This document shows, piece after piece, positions 1 to 10,286 of a stretch of 64,000 nucleotides of DNA. The stretch comes from Acinetobacter sp. XS-4 (GTDB lineage Bacteria > Pseudomonadota > Gammaproteobacteria > Pseudomonadales > Moraxellaceae): positions 3,906,001-3,970,000 of the forward strand of contig NZ_CP094657.1 of the NCBI RefSeq assembly GCF_023920705.1, given 5' to 3'. A model generated the notes under the pieces. The model ran no database searches. It saw only the letters and a program-made list of their open reading frames with translations, and had not been told where the DNA came from. The translations under genes and the position numbers were made by a program. Position 1 is the first letter of the stretch. Every line of letters starts with the position of its first letter.

Positions 1-1
1 C

Positions 2-121
2 GTGATTCTGACCGATCCAATCGTTGAATCTAAAATGGATGAGGCTCTTGCACAAATCCAAGCCTTACCTGCAATTCGTGGCGAAATCGTAAGAATTCGT
101 TTAGAATCGCTCGATAGTTAA
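2..121 (+). CDS. hom: Homoserine dehydrogenase, C-terminal end (partial)
   Basis: An open frame enters from the left edge and stops with TAA at 119-121, giving the last 39 residues. The tail (…ALPAIRGEIVRIRLESLDS) fits the C-terminal ACT-domain end of proteobacterial homoserine dehydrogenase, which reduces aspartate semialdehyde to homoserine. The identification leans on context: thrC follows 54 bp downstream on the same strand, and hom-thrC is the usual pairing. Only the tail is visible, so no catalytic residue can be checked. Confidence 0.7.
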   Translation: MILTDPIVESKMDEALAQIQALPAIRGEIVRIRLESLDS

Positions 122-175
122 TCAGGTTGAGGGAAAGATTCCCTCTCCCGCTTCACCTCTAATTGGAACACCATC

Positions 176-1315
176 ATGTCTAATGCCAATCGTTATACTG
201 GTCTTGTAGATCGTTATCGTGACCGTTTGCCAGTTTCGGCAACTACTCGTGCTATCTCTTTGGGTGAAGGCAACACCCCACTCATTAAACTTGAGAATAT
301 TCCACGTATTATTGGCAAAGATGTTGAAATTTATGTGAAATATGAGGGCTTAAACCCAACTGGTTCATTTAAAGACCGTGGTATGACCATGGCTGTAACC
401 AAAGCGGTTGAAGAAGGCTCTAAAGCGATTATCTGTGCATCTACTGGTAACACTTCTGCTGCTGCTGCTGCTTATGCTGCACGTGCAGGTATCAAAGCAT
501 TTGTTTTGATTCCAGAAGGCAAAATTGCAATGGGTAAAATGGCACAAGCGATGATGTATGGTGCGATCACTATGCAAATCCGTGGTAACTTCGATGATGG
601 TATGCGTCTTGTAAAAGAAGTTGCTGATCAAGCTCCTGTAACGATTGTAAACTCAATCAACCCTTACCGTTTGCAAGGTCAAAAAACTATTGCTTATGAA
701 ATCGTTGAAGCTTTAGGCCGTGCACCTGATTATCACTGCTTACCTGTAGGTAACGCGGGTAACATCACAGCTCACTGGATGGGTTATACCGAAGCTGTAG
801 CAAATCAACCTGCTGATCAGTTTGAACAAGTGATTTATGATGCAGCTACTGATCAATTCACTGGTCCAAAACCTGAAGGTTTACCAACAATGGTTGGTTA
901 CCAAGCTTCTGGCGCAGCTCCATTCTTACGTGGTGCTCCAGTTGAGAACCCAGAAACAGTTGCAACTGCAATTCGTATTGGTAATCCACAAAGCTGGAAC
1001 CATGCAAAAGCTGTAGTACGCGACTCTAAAGGCTGGTTCGATGAACTTCAAGACAGCGAAATTTTAGAAGCTCAACGCTTACTTTCTATGTATGAAGGTG
1101 TATTTGTTGAGCCAGCGTCTGCCGCTTCTATTGGCGGTGCGATTCGCGACATTAAAGCAGGTAAGATTGCTGAAGGTTCTGTCATTGTATGTACAGTAAC
1201 TGGTAATGGCTTGAAAGATCCTGACACTGCAATCAAACAATGTGCTGATGCAGTTATGTTGTCAATTGACGCAACAATGAGCCAAGTAAAAGATTCAATT
1301 TTATCTAATATGTAA
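176..1315 (+). CDS. thrC: Threonine synthase
   Basis: This 379-residue PLP enzyme converts O-phosphohomoserine to threonine and phosphate, the last step of threonine synthesis. The motif PTGSFKDRG places the PLP-binding lysine at K66, and the STGNTSAAAAAYAA segment near residue 88 is the cofactor phosphate/substrate loop. A glycine-rich GNAGN stretch follows near residue 192. The length matches the shorter, bacterial thrC class. It lies downstream of the hom tail in the same direction, probably as one operon ending at the hairpin at 1329-1361. Confidence 0.95.
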   Translation: MSNANRYTGLVDRYRDRLPVSATTRAISLGEGNTPLIKLENIPRIIGKDVEIYVKYEGLNPTGSFKDRGMTMAVTKAVEEGSKAIICASTGNTSAAAAAYAARAGIKAFVLIPEGKIAMGKMAQAMMYGAITMQIRGNFDDGMRLVKEVADQAPVTIVNSINPYRLQGQKTIAYEIVEALGRAPDYHCLPVGNAGNITAHWMGYTEAVANQPADQFEQVIYDAATDQFTGPKPEGLPTMVGYQASGAAPFLRGAPVENPETVATAIRIGNPQSWNHAKAVVRDSKGWFDELQDSEILEAQRLLSMYEGVFVEPASAASIGGAIRDIKAGKIAEGSVIVCTVTGNGLKDPDTAIKQCADAVMLSIDATMSQVKDSILSNM

Positions 1316-1328
1316 AATCTGAGTTTTC

Positions 1329-1361
1329 AAAAAAACGGCTGTTCAACACAGCCGTTTTTTT
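1329..1361 (+). terminator. Rho-independent terminator after thrC
   Basis: The stem AACGGCTGT/ACAGCCGTT has a 5-nt loop and is followed by a T run. It starts 14 bp after the thrC stop and faces the convergent pbpG. Confidence 0.9.
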
Positions 1362-1380
1362 ATGTCTTTTTTATAGCCAT

Positions 1381-1410
1381 AAAAAAACGCTTCTTGATAG
1401 AAGCGTTTTT
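1381..1410 (-). terminator. Rho-independent terminator after pbpG
   Basis: A second hairpin, AAACGCTTCT/AGAAGCGTTT, with an A run on its left side, lies 13 bp beyond the pbpG stop. Read on the minus strand it ends in a U tract, so thrC and pbpG each have their own terminator. Confidence 0.85.
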
Positions 1411-1422
1411 AAAATATTTAAA

Positions 1423-2469
1423 TTAAATACGTTTTGGTAAATTACTTAACCAACCTAATAGGTTAGTTGCATCGTTATTACGTGCCTGCGTACTTGGCTC
1501 GCCAAGTAATACAATCACTGCTGGACGCGAGTTTACAGTCGTATGCATGACAACACAGCGACCTGCTTCATTGATATAACCTGTTTTAGACAAGTTAATA
1601 TTCCAACCACCATTACGCACTAGAGCATTGGTATTGTTAGATTTCAAAACACGATAACCCAAGTTAAAGTCATAGGTCGGTGTAGTCGAGAATTGACGAA
1701 TCAAACCATATTGAGAAGCTGTACTCGCTAAAATTCCTAAGTCACGCGCAGAAGATACATTGCGTGGATCTAAACCAGTTGACTCATAATAATGAGTTGC
1801 ATTCATACCTAAAGCACGTGCTTTAGAGTTCATCGCTGCTACGAATGCAGGACGACCACCTGGATAAGTACGCGCTAAAGCCGCCGCTGCCGGATTTTCA
1901 GACTTCATTAAAGCAAATAACAACACTTCTGCACGGTTCATCTTGTCGCCAACACGCAGTGTTGAACTTGAATTTTTACCGTTTGCCCCAGCAAAATCAA
2001 TTTGCTCAAGCATAATTTCTTCTGACATGTTTAAACGAGCATCTGCTGTTACCACTGCTGTCATTAACTTGGTAATAGACGCAATTGGCACAGAAGCATT
2101 GGTATTTTTACTAAACAGTACTTCACCCGTTTGTGCATCCATCACTAACGCAGCTCGAGCACTTACGCTCGGCTGAGCATTGTAACCACTCGTATCACGA
2201 ATCGGTGCAAGATTAGGAGCAGATGCTATAACTTTCGGTGCATTACCACCACGCAATGTCGTAGTTACAGACGTTGAACCTTGTGGAGTTGGTTCATCAT
2301 CTTCCTCATTCAAAAATTGGCTAGCATCAGCTGAAGACCAATTTAAGCTTGCAGTACCACTACTCCCTGAGGACGGGTTATTGACGAGTTCTGCAAAGCT
2401 TGTTGAACTCAAACTAAGCAAAATAGACATGCTTAGCACATGTATTAAAGACTTTTTAGAATTTTTCAC
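1423..2469 (-). CDS. pbpG: D-alanyl-D-alanine endopeptidase (PBP7/8)
   Basis: This periplasmic low-molecular-mass penicillin-binding protein cleaves D-Ala-meso-DAP cross-links in peptidoglycan. An N-terminal signal peptide (residues 1-26, ending SSTSFA) is followed by a Ser/Pro/Thr-rich linker to about residue 100 and a peptidase S11 domain. All three catalytic motifs are present: SITK at 131-134, SEN at 190-192 and KTG at 295-297. The low-complexity linker makes it longer than E. coli PbpG. In A. baumannii PBP7/8 is known for roles in envelope integrity and serum survival. It is monocistronic, convergent with thrC and divergent from gacA. Confidence 0.93.
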   Translation of the reverse strand: MKNSKKSLIHVLSMSILLSLSSTSFAELVNNPSSGSSGTASLNWSSADASQFLNEEDDEPTPQGSTSVTTTLRGGNAPKVIASAPNLAPIRDTSGYNAQPSVSARAALVMDAQTGEVLFSKNTNASVPIASITKLMTAVVTADARLNMSEEIMLEQIDFAGANGKNSSSTLRVGDKMNRAEVLLFALMKSENPAAAALARTYPGGRPAFVAAMNSKARALGMNATHYYESTGLDPRNVSSARDLGILASTASQYGLIRQFSTTPTYDFNLGYRVLKSNNTNALVRNGGWNINLSKTGYINEAGRCVVMHTTVNSRPAVIVLLGEPSTQARNNDATNLLGWLSNLPKRI

Positions 2470-2670
2470 GGCACAATACTCGACTCAGGGTGATACACAT
2501 TTGCGCTTACTATAATTATGCCTTACATTTGAGGGATAAGGTATAACGCTTTTACCGACACAATTGTGCACAACTATTCGCTCACTATATAAGAATAGGA
2601 TTGCTAATTTTGTCATTCCATTGCAAGCTAATTTTGCTTTATGTAACAAAAAACTTGTTTTTTGAAAGAA

Positions 2671-2676
2671 AGGAGG
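2671..2676 (+). promoter_or_regulatory. Strong Shine-Dalgarno fixing the gacA TTG start
   Basis: AGGAGG, within AAGGAGGT, sits 5 nt before a TTG at 2682. It decides the start in favour of the TTG over the upstream in-frame codon at 2601. Confidence 0.8.
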
Positions 2677-2681
2677 TCTTC

Positions 2682-3317
2682 TTGATTACAGTTTTAGTTG
2701 TGGATGACCATGAACTTGTACGTACAGGCATTTGCCGTATGTTAGAAGATCATGCCGATGTAGAGGTCATTGGACAAGCCGAATCGGGTGAAGAAGCAAT
2801 TGCTATTGTTCGTCAGAAACATCCTCAAGTTGTGCTGCTTGATGTCAACATGCCAGGCATCGGGGGCGTAGAAACGACACGTCGTTTACTACAAACCGCA
2901 CCAGATACAAAAGTTATTGCTGTAAGTGGTTTATCAGAAGAACCGTACCCTTCTCTTCTGCTGAAAGCAGGAGCTAAAGGCTATATCACTAAAGGTGCTC
3001 CAATTACAGAAATGGTTCGGGCAATCAACAAAGTCATGCAAGGCGGTAAATACTTCAGTGCCGATATTGCTGAGCAGTTGGCGAGTTCCTATCTATCTGA
3101 CACCCAGCAATCACCTTTTGACGCTCTATCCGAACGAGAAATGCAAGTTGCAATGATGGTTGTAAATTGTATTAGCGCTCAGGAAATTGCGGACAAACTT
3201 TTTGTAAGTGTTAAAACGGTCAATACTTACCGCTACCGTATTTTTGAAAAACTCGCCATCGATAGTGACGTTAAACTGACTCATCTTGCGATCCGTTATG
3301 GTCTGATCAAACCGTAA
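2682..3317 (+). CDS. gacA: Response regulator GacA (NarL/FixJ family)
   Basis: This is the DNA-binding response regulator of the GacS/GacA system. The receiver domain spans about residues 1-120 with acidic pocket D8/D9 and phospho-acceptor D54 in LLDVNMPG. A LuxR-type helix-turn-helix occupies about residues 148-207. The start is the TTG at 2682, giving 211 residues that begin MITVLVVDD; an open frame extends back to 2601, but those residues lack homology to a receiver domain. The cognate kinase GacS is not in the window. It precedes pilS by 10 bp. In Acinetobacter GacA affects virulence, pili and aromatic catabolism. Confidence 0.9.
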   Translation: MITVLVVDDHELVRTGICRMLEDHADVEVIGQAESGEEAIAIVRQKHPQVVLLDVNMPGIGGVETTRRLLQTAPDTKVIAVSGLSEEPYPSLLLKAGAKGYITKGAPITEMVRAINKVMQGGKYFSADIAEQLASSYLSDTQQSPFDALSEREMQVAMMVVNCISAQEIADKLFVSVKTVNTYRYRIFEKLAIDSDVKLTHLAIRYGLIKP

Positions 3318-3327
3318 TCAAACTTAT

Positions 3328-4896
3328 ATGCAATTTCCCTTAAACTCATCGTTGTCCAATACGATTTTTCGTTTGGGCACGTGGTATGGTTTATATCGTC
3401 TTATTATTGCGGTTAGCCTCAATATTATTTTGGTTTTAACCGATGCTCAAATCGACAATAGTCTACAACAACCCGCTTTATATTCTTACACACTACTTGG
3501 CTATTCCATATTAAGCCTTCTTCAGCTTTTGTGTTTTAAGTTTGTTGCAACTCAAGCCACAAAGCAGCTTATTTTATTTTTTGTAGTTGATGTTATCTGT
3601 TTGAGTTTACTTACATTTTCTGTAGGCGAACCAAATCTGCAACTCAGTTTGCTGTATGTGATTGCTATATTTACCTCGGCAATTTTACTCAGCGCAAGAA
3701 TGTCTTTACTCATTACATTACTTGCGGTCATTGCGATTATTTACCAACGTTTTGTTGGTAGTTTATTTGACTACAATAATCTAAATACGATTGGTAATAG
3801 TGCCTTATTGGCCTTCTTATTTTTTGTGGTGCATGGCATCGGACAAATTGCGGTTCAACGTTTTAAATTACTTGAAGCGCTGACTTTCCACCAATCTATA
3901 GAACTCTATCAACTACAAAATATCAACCGCTATATCTTGGAACAAATTGAAGAAGGCTATCTAGTTCTAGATGAAAACTATGACATTGTTTTAAGTAATC
4001 CAGCTGCCTGCTCTCTGTTAGGGATTCCTCCTCAATTTGCCAGTGAAAAATACCCTTTAGCAAAATGGCACCCCGATTTATTTGAAATTCTTAAGTTTGA
4101 TAACTTACAAGAAGGTGATCGATTTATTTTTGAGTCTCAGCTATCGGCTTATTCTATTAATATTAAAGTCCAACATCTTGTAGTACCGCAACAGGCATTG
4201 ACGCTACTCATTTTACAAGATGCGCAACACATTAATCAGCAAGCTCAACAACTCAAACTTGCTGCCTTAGGGCAACTCTCAGCAAGTATTGCACATGAAA
4301 TCCGTAATCCCCTAGCAGCAATTGTTCAGGCAAACGAATTATTTAAAGATAGTGATTTAGAACAGCAAAATACTTTACGCCATATGATTGGTAAGCAAAC
4401 AAAACGCATCGATAGTATTGTTCAAGATACCTTAGGGCTTGCTAGCAGCGAAAGAACTTATCCAATCCAGATTGGACTAAACGACTTCATAAAGACACTA
4501 TTAGATGAAGATCTATTAGATGCTAGACATTCTATACAGCTTAAAATTCCTGATTCATCCTTAAAATTATTATTTGACGAGAAACAACTCAGACAGGTGC
4601 TCATTAACCTTGTCAGAAATGCTTTACGCCATAATGCGCCCGATTCACCTCATGTTCTGATCAACATTCACTCACAAACAAATAAACTCTATATTGATGT
4701 GATCGATTACGGCGAAGGGGTTTCAAAACGTGATATATCTCAATTATTTAAACCATTTTTTAGTACCGAAATTAATGGAACTGGTTTAGGATTATATTTG
4801 TCTCATAGTTTTTGTGAGGCAAACCATGCAAAGCTCACTTATGTAGAGCAAAAACAAGGGGCATGTTTCCGAATGGAATGCTCAATAATATATTGA
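3328..4896 (+). CDS. pilS: Sensor histidine kinase PilS
   Basis: This inner-membrane kinase senses pilin levels and controls PilR. About six hydrophobic segments fill residues 20-180, followed by a PAS-like region (about 195-300), a HisKA domain with the phospho-accepting H323 in the SIAHEIRNPLAA H-box, and an HATPase domain with N box (LVRNALRH), DYGEGV and GTGLGL motifs. The 522-residue length suits PilS. It starts 10 bp after gacA and is followed 23 bp later by pilR. The pair regulates type IV pilin transcription in gammaproteobacteria. Confidence 0.9.
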   Translation: MQFPLNSSLSNTIFRLGTWYGLYRLIIAVSLNIILVLTDAQIDNSLQQPALYSYTLLGYSILSLLQLLCFKFVATQATKQLILFFVVDVICLSLLTFSVGEPNLQLSLLYVIAIFTSAILLSARMSLLITLLAVIAIIYQRFVGSLFDYNNLNTIGNSALLAFLFFVVHGIGQIAVQRFKLLEALTFHQSIELYQLQNINRYILEQIEEGYLVLDENYDIVLSNPAACSLLGIPPQFASEKYPLAKWHPDLFEILKFDNLQEGDRFIFESQLSAYSINIKVQHLVVPQQALTLLILQDAQHINQQAQQLKLAALGQLSASIAHEIRNPLAAIVQANELFKDSDLEQQNTLRHMIGKQTKRIDSIVQDTLGLASSERTYPIQIGLNDFIKTLLDEDLLDARHSIQLKIPDSSLKLLFDEKQLRQVLINLVRNALRHNAPDSPHVLINIHSQTNKLYIDVIDYGEGVSKRDISQLFKPFFSTEINGTGLGLYLSHSFCEANHAKLTYVEQKQGACFRMECSIIY

Positions 4897-4919
4897 TTTT
4901 TTATTAGGTTTTTGGGGAA

Positions 4920-6338
4920 ATGGCAGAACAGCAACCACTAGTTTTGCTTGTAGACGATGAAGAAGATTTGTGCCTTTTAATGCAAATGACTCTTGCACGA
5001 ATGGGGATTAAGACACATCTTGCTTATCGGGTTGAACAGGCCAAACAACTCTTTACTCAGTTTCATTATGATGCATGCTTAACCGATTTAAACCTACCCG
5101 ATGGTAGCGGTTTAGAATTGGTTAAACACGTTTCTCAAACTTACCCACACACACCAATTGCAGTTTTAACTGCATACGGCAATATGGATATTGCAATTGC
5201 AGCGTTAAAGGCGGGAGCTTTTGACTTTGTAAGTAAACCTATTAACCAAATTCATTTAGATCAGTTATTAAAAAAAGCGCTAAATCAGCCAAAACCAGAG
5301 CATGAGTTTGGTGAAACCACTTTGGAAAATGATCTATTAATTGGACGTTCTCCGCCAATACAAAACTTACGTATTGCTATTAAAAAGATAGCCCGCTCTC
5401 AAGCTCCTGTGTTTGTTACAGGCGAGTCTGGTACAGGTAAAGAAGTTGTTGCTAATCTTATTCACCGCTTGAGTAACCGTAGCGAAGGTCCGTTTATTGC
5501 GATTAACTGTGGCGCGATTCCAACCGAGCTCATGGAAAGTGAACTTTTCGGGCATAAAAAAGGCAGTTTCACTGGAGCGACCCAAGACAAACAAGGCCTT
5601 ATTTTGTCTGCTCATGGCGGCAGTTTATTTTTAGATGAAATTGCCGAATTACCATTAAGTATGCAGGTTAAATTGCTTCGGGCAGTGCAAGAAAAGAAAA
5701 TTCGTCCAGTAGGTTCAGATCAGGAAATTGATGTTGATTTTCGAGTGATTAGCGCCAGCCACCAAGATTTAGATTTATTAGTTCGACAAGGTAAATTCCG
5801 TCAGGACTTATTTTTCCGTATTCATGTGATGGATATCATGTTGCCACCACTGCGTGAACGCGGTGGCGATATTTTGCTATTAGCCAATCACTTTATTCAA
5901 AAGGTTTGTATGGAATGGGAAATTCCAAGCAAACAATTAACTACAACTGGTGAAACTTATTTATTACAGCAAGATTTTCCGGGTAATGTTCGTGAATTAA
6001 GAAATATGATTGAACGAGCTATTACCTTAAGTGATGATGAATTTATTGATTTAACACACCTAGCACCTCTTCTCAGAGGCAGTAGCGTTAACTCTCAAAT
6101 CACCACTCAACCAGTGAATGACACATCGACTGCGATTACTCAGGCCCGACCAAAATTACCACTGGAAGGCCTAGAACGCTACTTAGAAAATATCGAAAAA
6201 GATATTCTGCTAAACGCACTAGATATGACTCATTGGAACCGAACCTTAGCAGCTAAAAAGCTAGGAATGACTTTTCGTTCTTTACGCTATCGACTGAAAA
6301 AGTTTGGCTTAGATACAGAATTGGGAGAAGAAGTATAA
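4920..6338 (+). CDS. pilR: Sigma54-dependent response regulator PilR
   Basis: This NtrC-type activator drives sigma54 transcription of pilA. The receiver domain carries D56 in LTDLNLP. The AAA+ domain has Walker A GESGTGKE near residue 168, the sigma54-contacting loop as GSFTGA (a serine variant of GAFTGA), and a DE-box region LDEIAELP. A Fis-type helix-turn-helix lies at the C-terminus (ILLNALDMTHWNRTLAAKKL). It is the last gene of a gacA-pilS-pilR run and ends 3 bp from the convergent ctpA stop. I see no clear terminator between them. Confidence 0.92.
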   Translation: MAEQQPLVLLVDDEEDLCLLMQMTLARMGIKTHLAYRVEQAKQLFTQFHYDACLTDLNLPDGSGLELVKHVSQTYPHTPIAVLTAYGNMDIAIAALKAGAFDFVSKPINQIHLDQLLKKALNQPKPEHEFGETTLENDLLIGRSPPIQNLRIAIKKIARSQAPVFVTGESGTGKEVVANLIHRLSNRSEGPFIAINCGAIPTELMESELFGHKKGSFTGATQDKQGLILSAHGGSLFLDEIAELPLSMQVKLLRAVQEKKIRPVGSDQEIDVDFRVISASHQDLDLLVRQGKFRQDLFFRIHVMDIMLPPLRERGGDILLLANHFIQKVCMEWEIPSKQLTTTGETYLLQQDFPGNVRELRNMIERAITLSDDEFIDLTHLAPLLRGSSVNSQITTQPVNDTSTAITQARPKLPLEGLERYLENIEKDILLNALDMTHWNRTLAAKKLGMTFRSLRYRLKKFGLDTELGEEV

Positions 6339-6341
6339 GAA

Positions 6342-7526
6342 TTACTTTTTCTTTAGAAATAAGTCTGCAACGCGATCTAAATAGACGTCTTCTTTCATTT
6401 CTGGGGGCAAAGGATAGCTCTGATTAGGCTGAATACCTTGCCCTTCAATCATATTACCGTTTGGTGTGTAATAGTGTGAGACAGTCATTTGTAGTGCCGC
6501 GCCACTTGGCAAAGGAAATAGTTTTTGCACTACCCCTTTTCCATAACTTTTTTCACCCATGACCCATGCACGCTGGTGTTCTTTCATGGCTGCAGTAAAT
6601 ACTTCAGCGGCCGATGCAGAGCGATGATTAATTAATATACCTAATTTTATATTTTGAAATTCATTGCCGGGCAAAGCCTGAAATTGTTGATTACCTTCCG
6701 ACCGGCTTTTAGTTGAAACAATAATTCCATTATTTAAAAATAAATCTGCTGACTCGACTGCTGCTGATAACAATCCACCTGGATTATTTCGCAAATCGAT
6801 TAAAACGGCTTTTAAACGTGGTGAACTATTTTCTTCAATTAACCGTTTAATTTCATTAGCAGTGTCTTGCTGGAATACTCTAATTTTGAGTACTAAAACC
6901 TGATTATGTAGCATTACAGGTTCTATATCAGTTTCTATTTTTTTATTACGAACTAAGTTAATGTTTCCACTTAACTCTTCTGCTTGTACTTGAAGCGTAC
7001 TTCCAATAGAGCCATAAAGTAGCCCGAGCACCTGATCTTGGTTTAAATTTTTTAAATCTTGGTTATCAATCTTGAGAATAGTCTGACCATTTCTCAAACC
7101 TAACTTGTACGAGTCTGAACCCGTTTTAAGATCACGAATCATCCACTTATGGAGATGCAATTCAGGGCTTAACGCAAAATCAACCGATGCAAGGTCACCT
7201 TCGGTATATTGAATCAATTGACGATATTCTTCTGCCGACAAATAACGTGAATAACGATCTAGCCCACTCACTAGCCCTTTAATGGCTTGTTGAAATAAGG
7301 CGTCGTCAGACTTCACGTCGACATAGTTATCTCGAACGATTCCATAGATTTGAACAAACTGTTGAATCGACTCGATCGGCACCTCTGCATAACTATGTTC
7401 CGGTTCTTCCGAATCAGAATGCAAAGGTGACAATTTCTCTTTTACAACTGGCGCCGCAAAAGCAAATTGGCTGCAACACAGCAACATACTTACAATAAGT
7501 TTTTTATATTTAATGTGTTGCAGCAT
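6342..7526 (-). CDS. ctpA: Carboxy-terminal processing protease, S41 family (CtpA-like)
   Basis: This periplasmic serine protease trims C-terminal peptides of envelope proteins. A signal peptide covers residues 1-24 (ending QFAFA). An atypical PDZ region spans about 105-195, and the peptidase S41 core carries the probable catalytic S305 in HRSASAAEVF and the general base K330 in SYGKG. At 394 residues it is CtpA-sized rather than Prc-sized. It lies 15 bp downstream of gpmI on the same strand and is probably cotranscribed with it. The natural substrate cannot be inferred. Confidence 0.88.
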   Translation of the reverse strand: MLQHIKYKKLIVSMLLCCSQFAFAAPVVKEKLSPLHSDSEEPEHSYAEVPIESIQQFVQIYGIVRDNYVDVKSDDALFQQAIKGLVSGLDRYSRYLSAEEYRQLIQYTEGDLASVDFALSPELHLHKWMIRDLKTGSDSYKLGLRNGQTILKIDNQDLKNLNQDQVLGLLYGSIGSTLQVQAEELSGNINLVRNKKIETDIEPVMLHNQVLVLKIRVFQQDTANEIKRLIEENSSPRLKAVLIDLRNNPGGLLSAAVESADLFLNNGIIVSTKSRSEGNQQFQALPGNEFQNIKLGILINHRSASAAEVFTAAMKEHQRAWVMGEKSYGKGVVQKLFPLPSGAALQMTVSHYYTPNGNMIEGQGIQPNQSYPLPPEMKEDVYLDRVADLFLKKK

Positions 7527-7541
7527 CCAATCACCTTTGGT

Positions 7542-9089
7542 TTATGCAGATAATGTAATCAGGTTACGTCCTTGCATTTCGGCAGGAACAGGAATCTGCA
7601 TTAAATTGAGAATCGTTGGTGCTACATCGGCAAGCACACCACCTTCTGCAATTGTTGCTTGTGTTGGGCCAACATAGATAAACGGTACAAGTTCCGTTGT
7701 ATGTTGAGTATGAACTTGACCACTCTCGTAGTCTTGCATTTGTTCAACGTTACCATGGTCAGCAGTAATCAACATATGGCCTTTCTTTGCCATAACCGCT
7801 TCATAGACACGTCCTAGGCAAAGGTCGACAGCTTCAACTGCTTTAACTGCCGCATCAAAAATACCTGTATGGCCTACCATATCACCATTAGCATAGTTCA
7901 CAACCAATAAATCGTATTCACCAGAATTAATGGCTTTAACCAATTCATCAGTTACTTCATAAGCACTCATTTCAGGCTTAAGATCATATGTCGCAACGTT
8001 TGGAGATGGAATTAAAATACGCTTCTCACCCGGATATTCATCTTCGCGTCCACCACTAAAGAAGAACGTTACATGCGCATATTTTTCAGTTTCGGCAATA
8101 CGTAACTGAGTCTTGCCAAGAGAAGATAAATATTCACCCAATGAATTTTTCAATGCTTCTGGCATGTATGCAACTGGTGCATCAATGCTAGCCTGATAAC
8201 GTGTAAGCATCACAAATTTAGAAAGATTTGGTACAACTTTACGCTCGAAGCCTGCAAAGTCTTTTTCTACAAATGCGCGAGTAATTTCACGAGCTCGGTC
8301 AGCACGGAAATTCATAAATACAACGCTATCGCCATCTTGCACTTTAGCAACATCACCAATTCGAGTCGCTTTTACAAACTCATCGTTTTCATTGGCTGCA
8401 TAAGCTAACTCTAGCCCTTCCACTGCTGTTTGTGCAGTACGAAGCGCCTCACCTTCAGTTAACAAGCGATAAGCTTGCTCAACACGATCCCAACGGTTGT
8501 CACGATCCATTGCAAAGTAGCGACCAATCATGGTTGCGATACGACCTTGACCTTGGTATTGAGCAAATAATGCATCTAATTTTTCTAAAGACGACTGAGC
8601 GCTACGTGGAGGTGTATCACGACCATCAAGGAAAGCATGTAAATAAACTTTTGCTCCACGTTTTAATGCAAGCTCACACATCGCCACAATATGGTCGTCA
8701 TGGGAATGAACACCTCCGTCTGAGAGCAATCCCATAATATGAACAGCACCACCAGCAGCTTTAGCTTTTTCAACAGCGTCGATCAACACTTCATGTTTAA
8801 AAAAGTCGCCAGTACGAATATCTTTAGTAATACGGGTAAAGTCTTGATACAAGACACGACCAGCACCAAGGTTCATATGGCCAACTTCAGAGTTACCCAT
8901 TTGTCCATCAGGTAAGCCAACATCTTCACCAGAACCAGAAATTAGACTATTTGGATGCTTTGCTGTCATTGCCGCCAAATTCGGTGTTTTTGCTGCAAGA
9001 AAGGCATTATCTTCAGTCGCTTCACGGTGTCCAACACCATCCATAATGACCAGAACGTGAGGAATCTTGCCAGCAGTTGCATCCGTCAT
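7542..9089 (-). CDS. gpmI: 2,3-bisphosphoglycerate-independent phosphoglycerate mutase
   Basis: This manganese-dependent alkaline-phosphatase-superfamily enzyme interconverts 3- and 2-phosphoglycerate in glycolysis and gluconeogenesis. The first metal site is in VLVIMDGVG (D17), and the phosphoserine is S67 in QMGNSEVGH. The second metal cluster is in [10 protein letters not shown] near residue 445. The length of 515 is standard. It heads a gpmI-ctpA pair and stands 126 bp downstream of lptG. Confidence 0.96.
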   Translation of the reverse strand: MTDATAGKIPHVLVIMDGVGHREATEDNAFLAAKTPNLAAMTAKHPNSLISGSGEDVGLPDGQMGNSEVGHMNLGAGRVLYQDFTRITKDIRTGDFFKHEVLIDAVEKAKAAGGAVHIMGLLSDGGVHSHDDHIVAMCELALKRGAKVYLHAFLDGRDTPPRSAQSSLEKLDALFAQYQGQGRIATMIGRYFAMDRDNRWDRVEQAYRLLTEGEALRTAQTAVEGLELAYAANENDEFVKATRIGDVAKVQDGDSVVFMNFRADRAREITRAFVEKDFAGFERKVVPNLSKFVMLTRYQASIDAPVAYMPEALKNSLGEYLSSLGKTQLRIAETEKYAHVTFFFSGGREDEYPGEKRILIPSPNVATYDLKPEMSAYEVTDELVKAINSGEYDLLVVNYANGDMVGHTGIFDAAVKAVEAVDLCLGRVYEAVMAKKGHMLITADHGNVEQMQDYESGQVHTQHTTELVPFIYVGPTQATIAEGGVLADVAPTILNLMQIPVPAEMQGRNLITLSA

Positions 9090-9215
9090 AATCTATTTCT
9101 CTTTTGTCTACAATTTCGTCACAATATCTTACCGAATTTTCGGTCAATACTCTATTTTTTCCTATGACTTTCACCAATATCTGCGATTGATGAAAACCAT
9201 AAATATCAGTTATTA

Positions 9216-10286
9216 CTAGCGAGCGCGGTAAAGCAAATAACTTCCGGCACCAAACATTAATAAGATAGGTATAAGCACAAACCACGCTGGAGATGGGGCA
9301 TAAACCAAGCTGGCGTAACCCAAGAAATCCTGCAAATAATAGAAACTCAAACCAATAAACAATGCGATTACCAAACGGAAACCCATCGATTGTTGGCGTA
9401 ATGGCCCAAAAATAAATGAACACGCCACGAGAACCAGAGCAATCAATGAAAATGGTGAGGCAACTTTTTGCCAGAAAGCCAATTGATAGGTCTTTGGAAC
9501 CTGACTATATTCATCCATATAGCGCATGAAGCTAATCAGCTGGCTTGGCGATAAATCTTCAGGATCTAACGTCACCATGTGCACATATTTAGGCTGTAAT
9601 GCTAAAGAAAGCGATTGTTCTTCATGGTCAGTTTTGATGGCATTTCCTGCCGCCAAAATATCCATTTGTTCTGCTTTCTTCAAAGCCCATTGACCATCTT
9701 TTACGAACTGCCCTTGCTGTGCATTAATTAATGACTGCAAGTAATAGTTCTGGTCAAAATCGACCACTTGAATATCTTTTAAGTTGCCCTGAGAGTTAGC
9801 ATAGTCGATATAGATAAATCGCTGCCCTTCACGTGACCAATAACCTTTCACTTCGCCTAAAGCAGCTACAGAGCGGTGACTTTTAACACTTTCCGCTTTT
9901 TCATTCGTATATGGAATAACCCATTCACTTAAAGCAAAAGACAAAATAATAAGCAACAAAGATGAGCGCATCACCCAACCGACAATACGCCATAAGCTAA
10001 TACCAGCGGAGCGCATGACAATAAGTTCACTGCTGGTTGCCAGTGACCCTAAACCAATTACAGCACCAATCAAGGCAGAAATAGGCAAAATTTCATATAG
10101 ATAACGAGGCGCTCCCCAGAACACATAGATGAGAGCTTGCCATGCGTTATAGTCTGGTTTGAGCTCACCCAACTCACCAAGGTACGTAAATAATATCTGT
10201 AAAATCGACAAAACAACTGTGGTGCCAAACATTGCAAGCGCAGTGGTTTTCGTCACATATTTGGCGACTATTCGACGTGCTAACAT
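9216..10286 (-). CDS. lptG: LPS/LOS export ABC transporter permease LptG
   Basis: This is an inner-membrane permease of the LptB2FG extractor, which lifts lipooligosaccharide towards LptC and LptA. It is an LptF/LptG-family protein of 356 residues, with three N-terminal membrane helices, a central periplasmic beta-jellyroll region (about residues 125-260) and three C-terminal helices. The start codon overlaps the lptF stop by one base (TAATG), so translation is probably coupled. The lptF then lptG order confirms the assignment. Confidence 0.92.
   Translation of the reverse strand: MLARRIVAKYVTKTTALAMFGTTVVLSILQILFTYLGELGELKPDYNAWQALIYVFWGAPRYLYEILPISALIGAVIGLGSLATSSELIVMRSAGISLWRIVGWVMRSSLLLIILSFALSEWVIPYTNEKAESVKSHRSVAALGEVKGYWSREGQRFIYIDYANSQGNLKDIQVVDFDQNYYLQSLINAQQGQFVKDGQWALKKAEQMDILAAGNAIKTDHEEQSLSLALQPKYVHMVTLDPEDLSPSQLISFMRYMDEYSQVPKTYQLAFWQKVASPFSLIALVLVACSFIFGPLRQQSMGFRLVIALFIGLSFYYLQDFLGYASLVYAPSPAWFVLIPILLMFGAGSYLLYRAR

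Noticed and set aside
2601..2681. 27-residue N-terminal extension of GacA
   Set aside because: The strong AGGAGG at 2671-2676 and the receiver-domain start place translation at the TTG 2682.
9022..9423. 133-codon minus-strand frame between gpmI and lptG
   Set aside because: It overlaps both genes in another frame and the sequence is not protein-like; lptG and gpmI explain the region.
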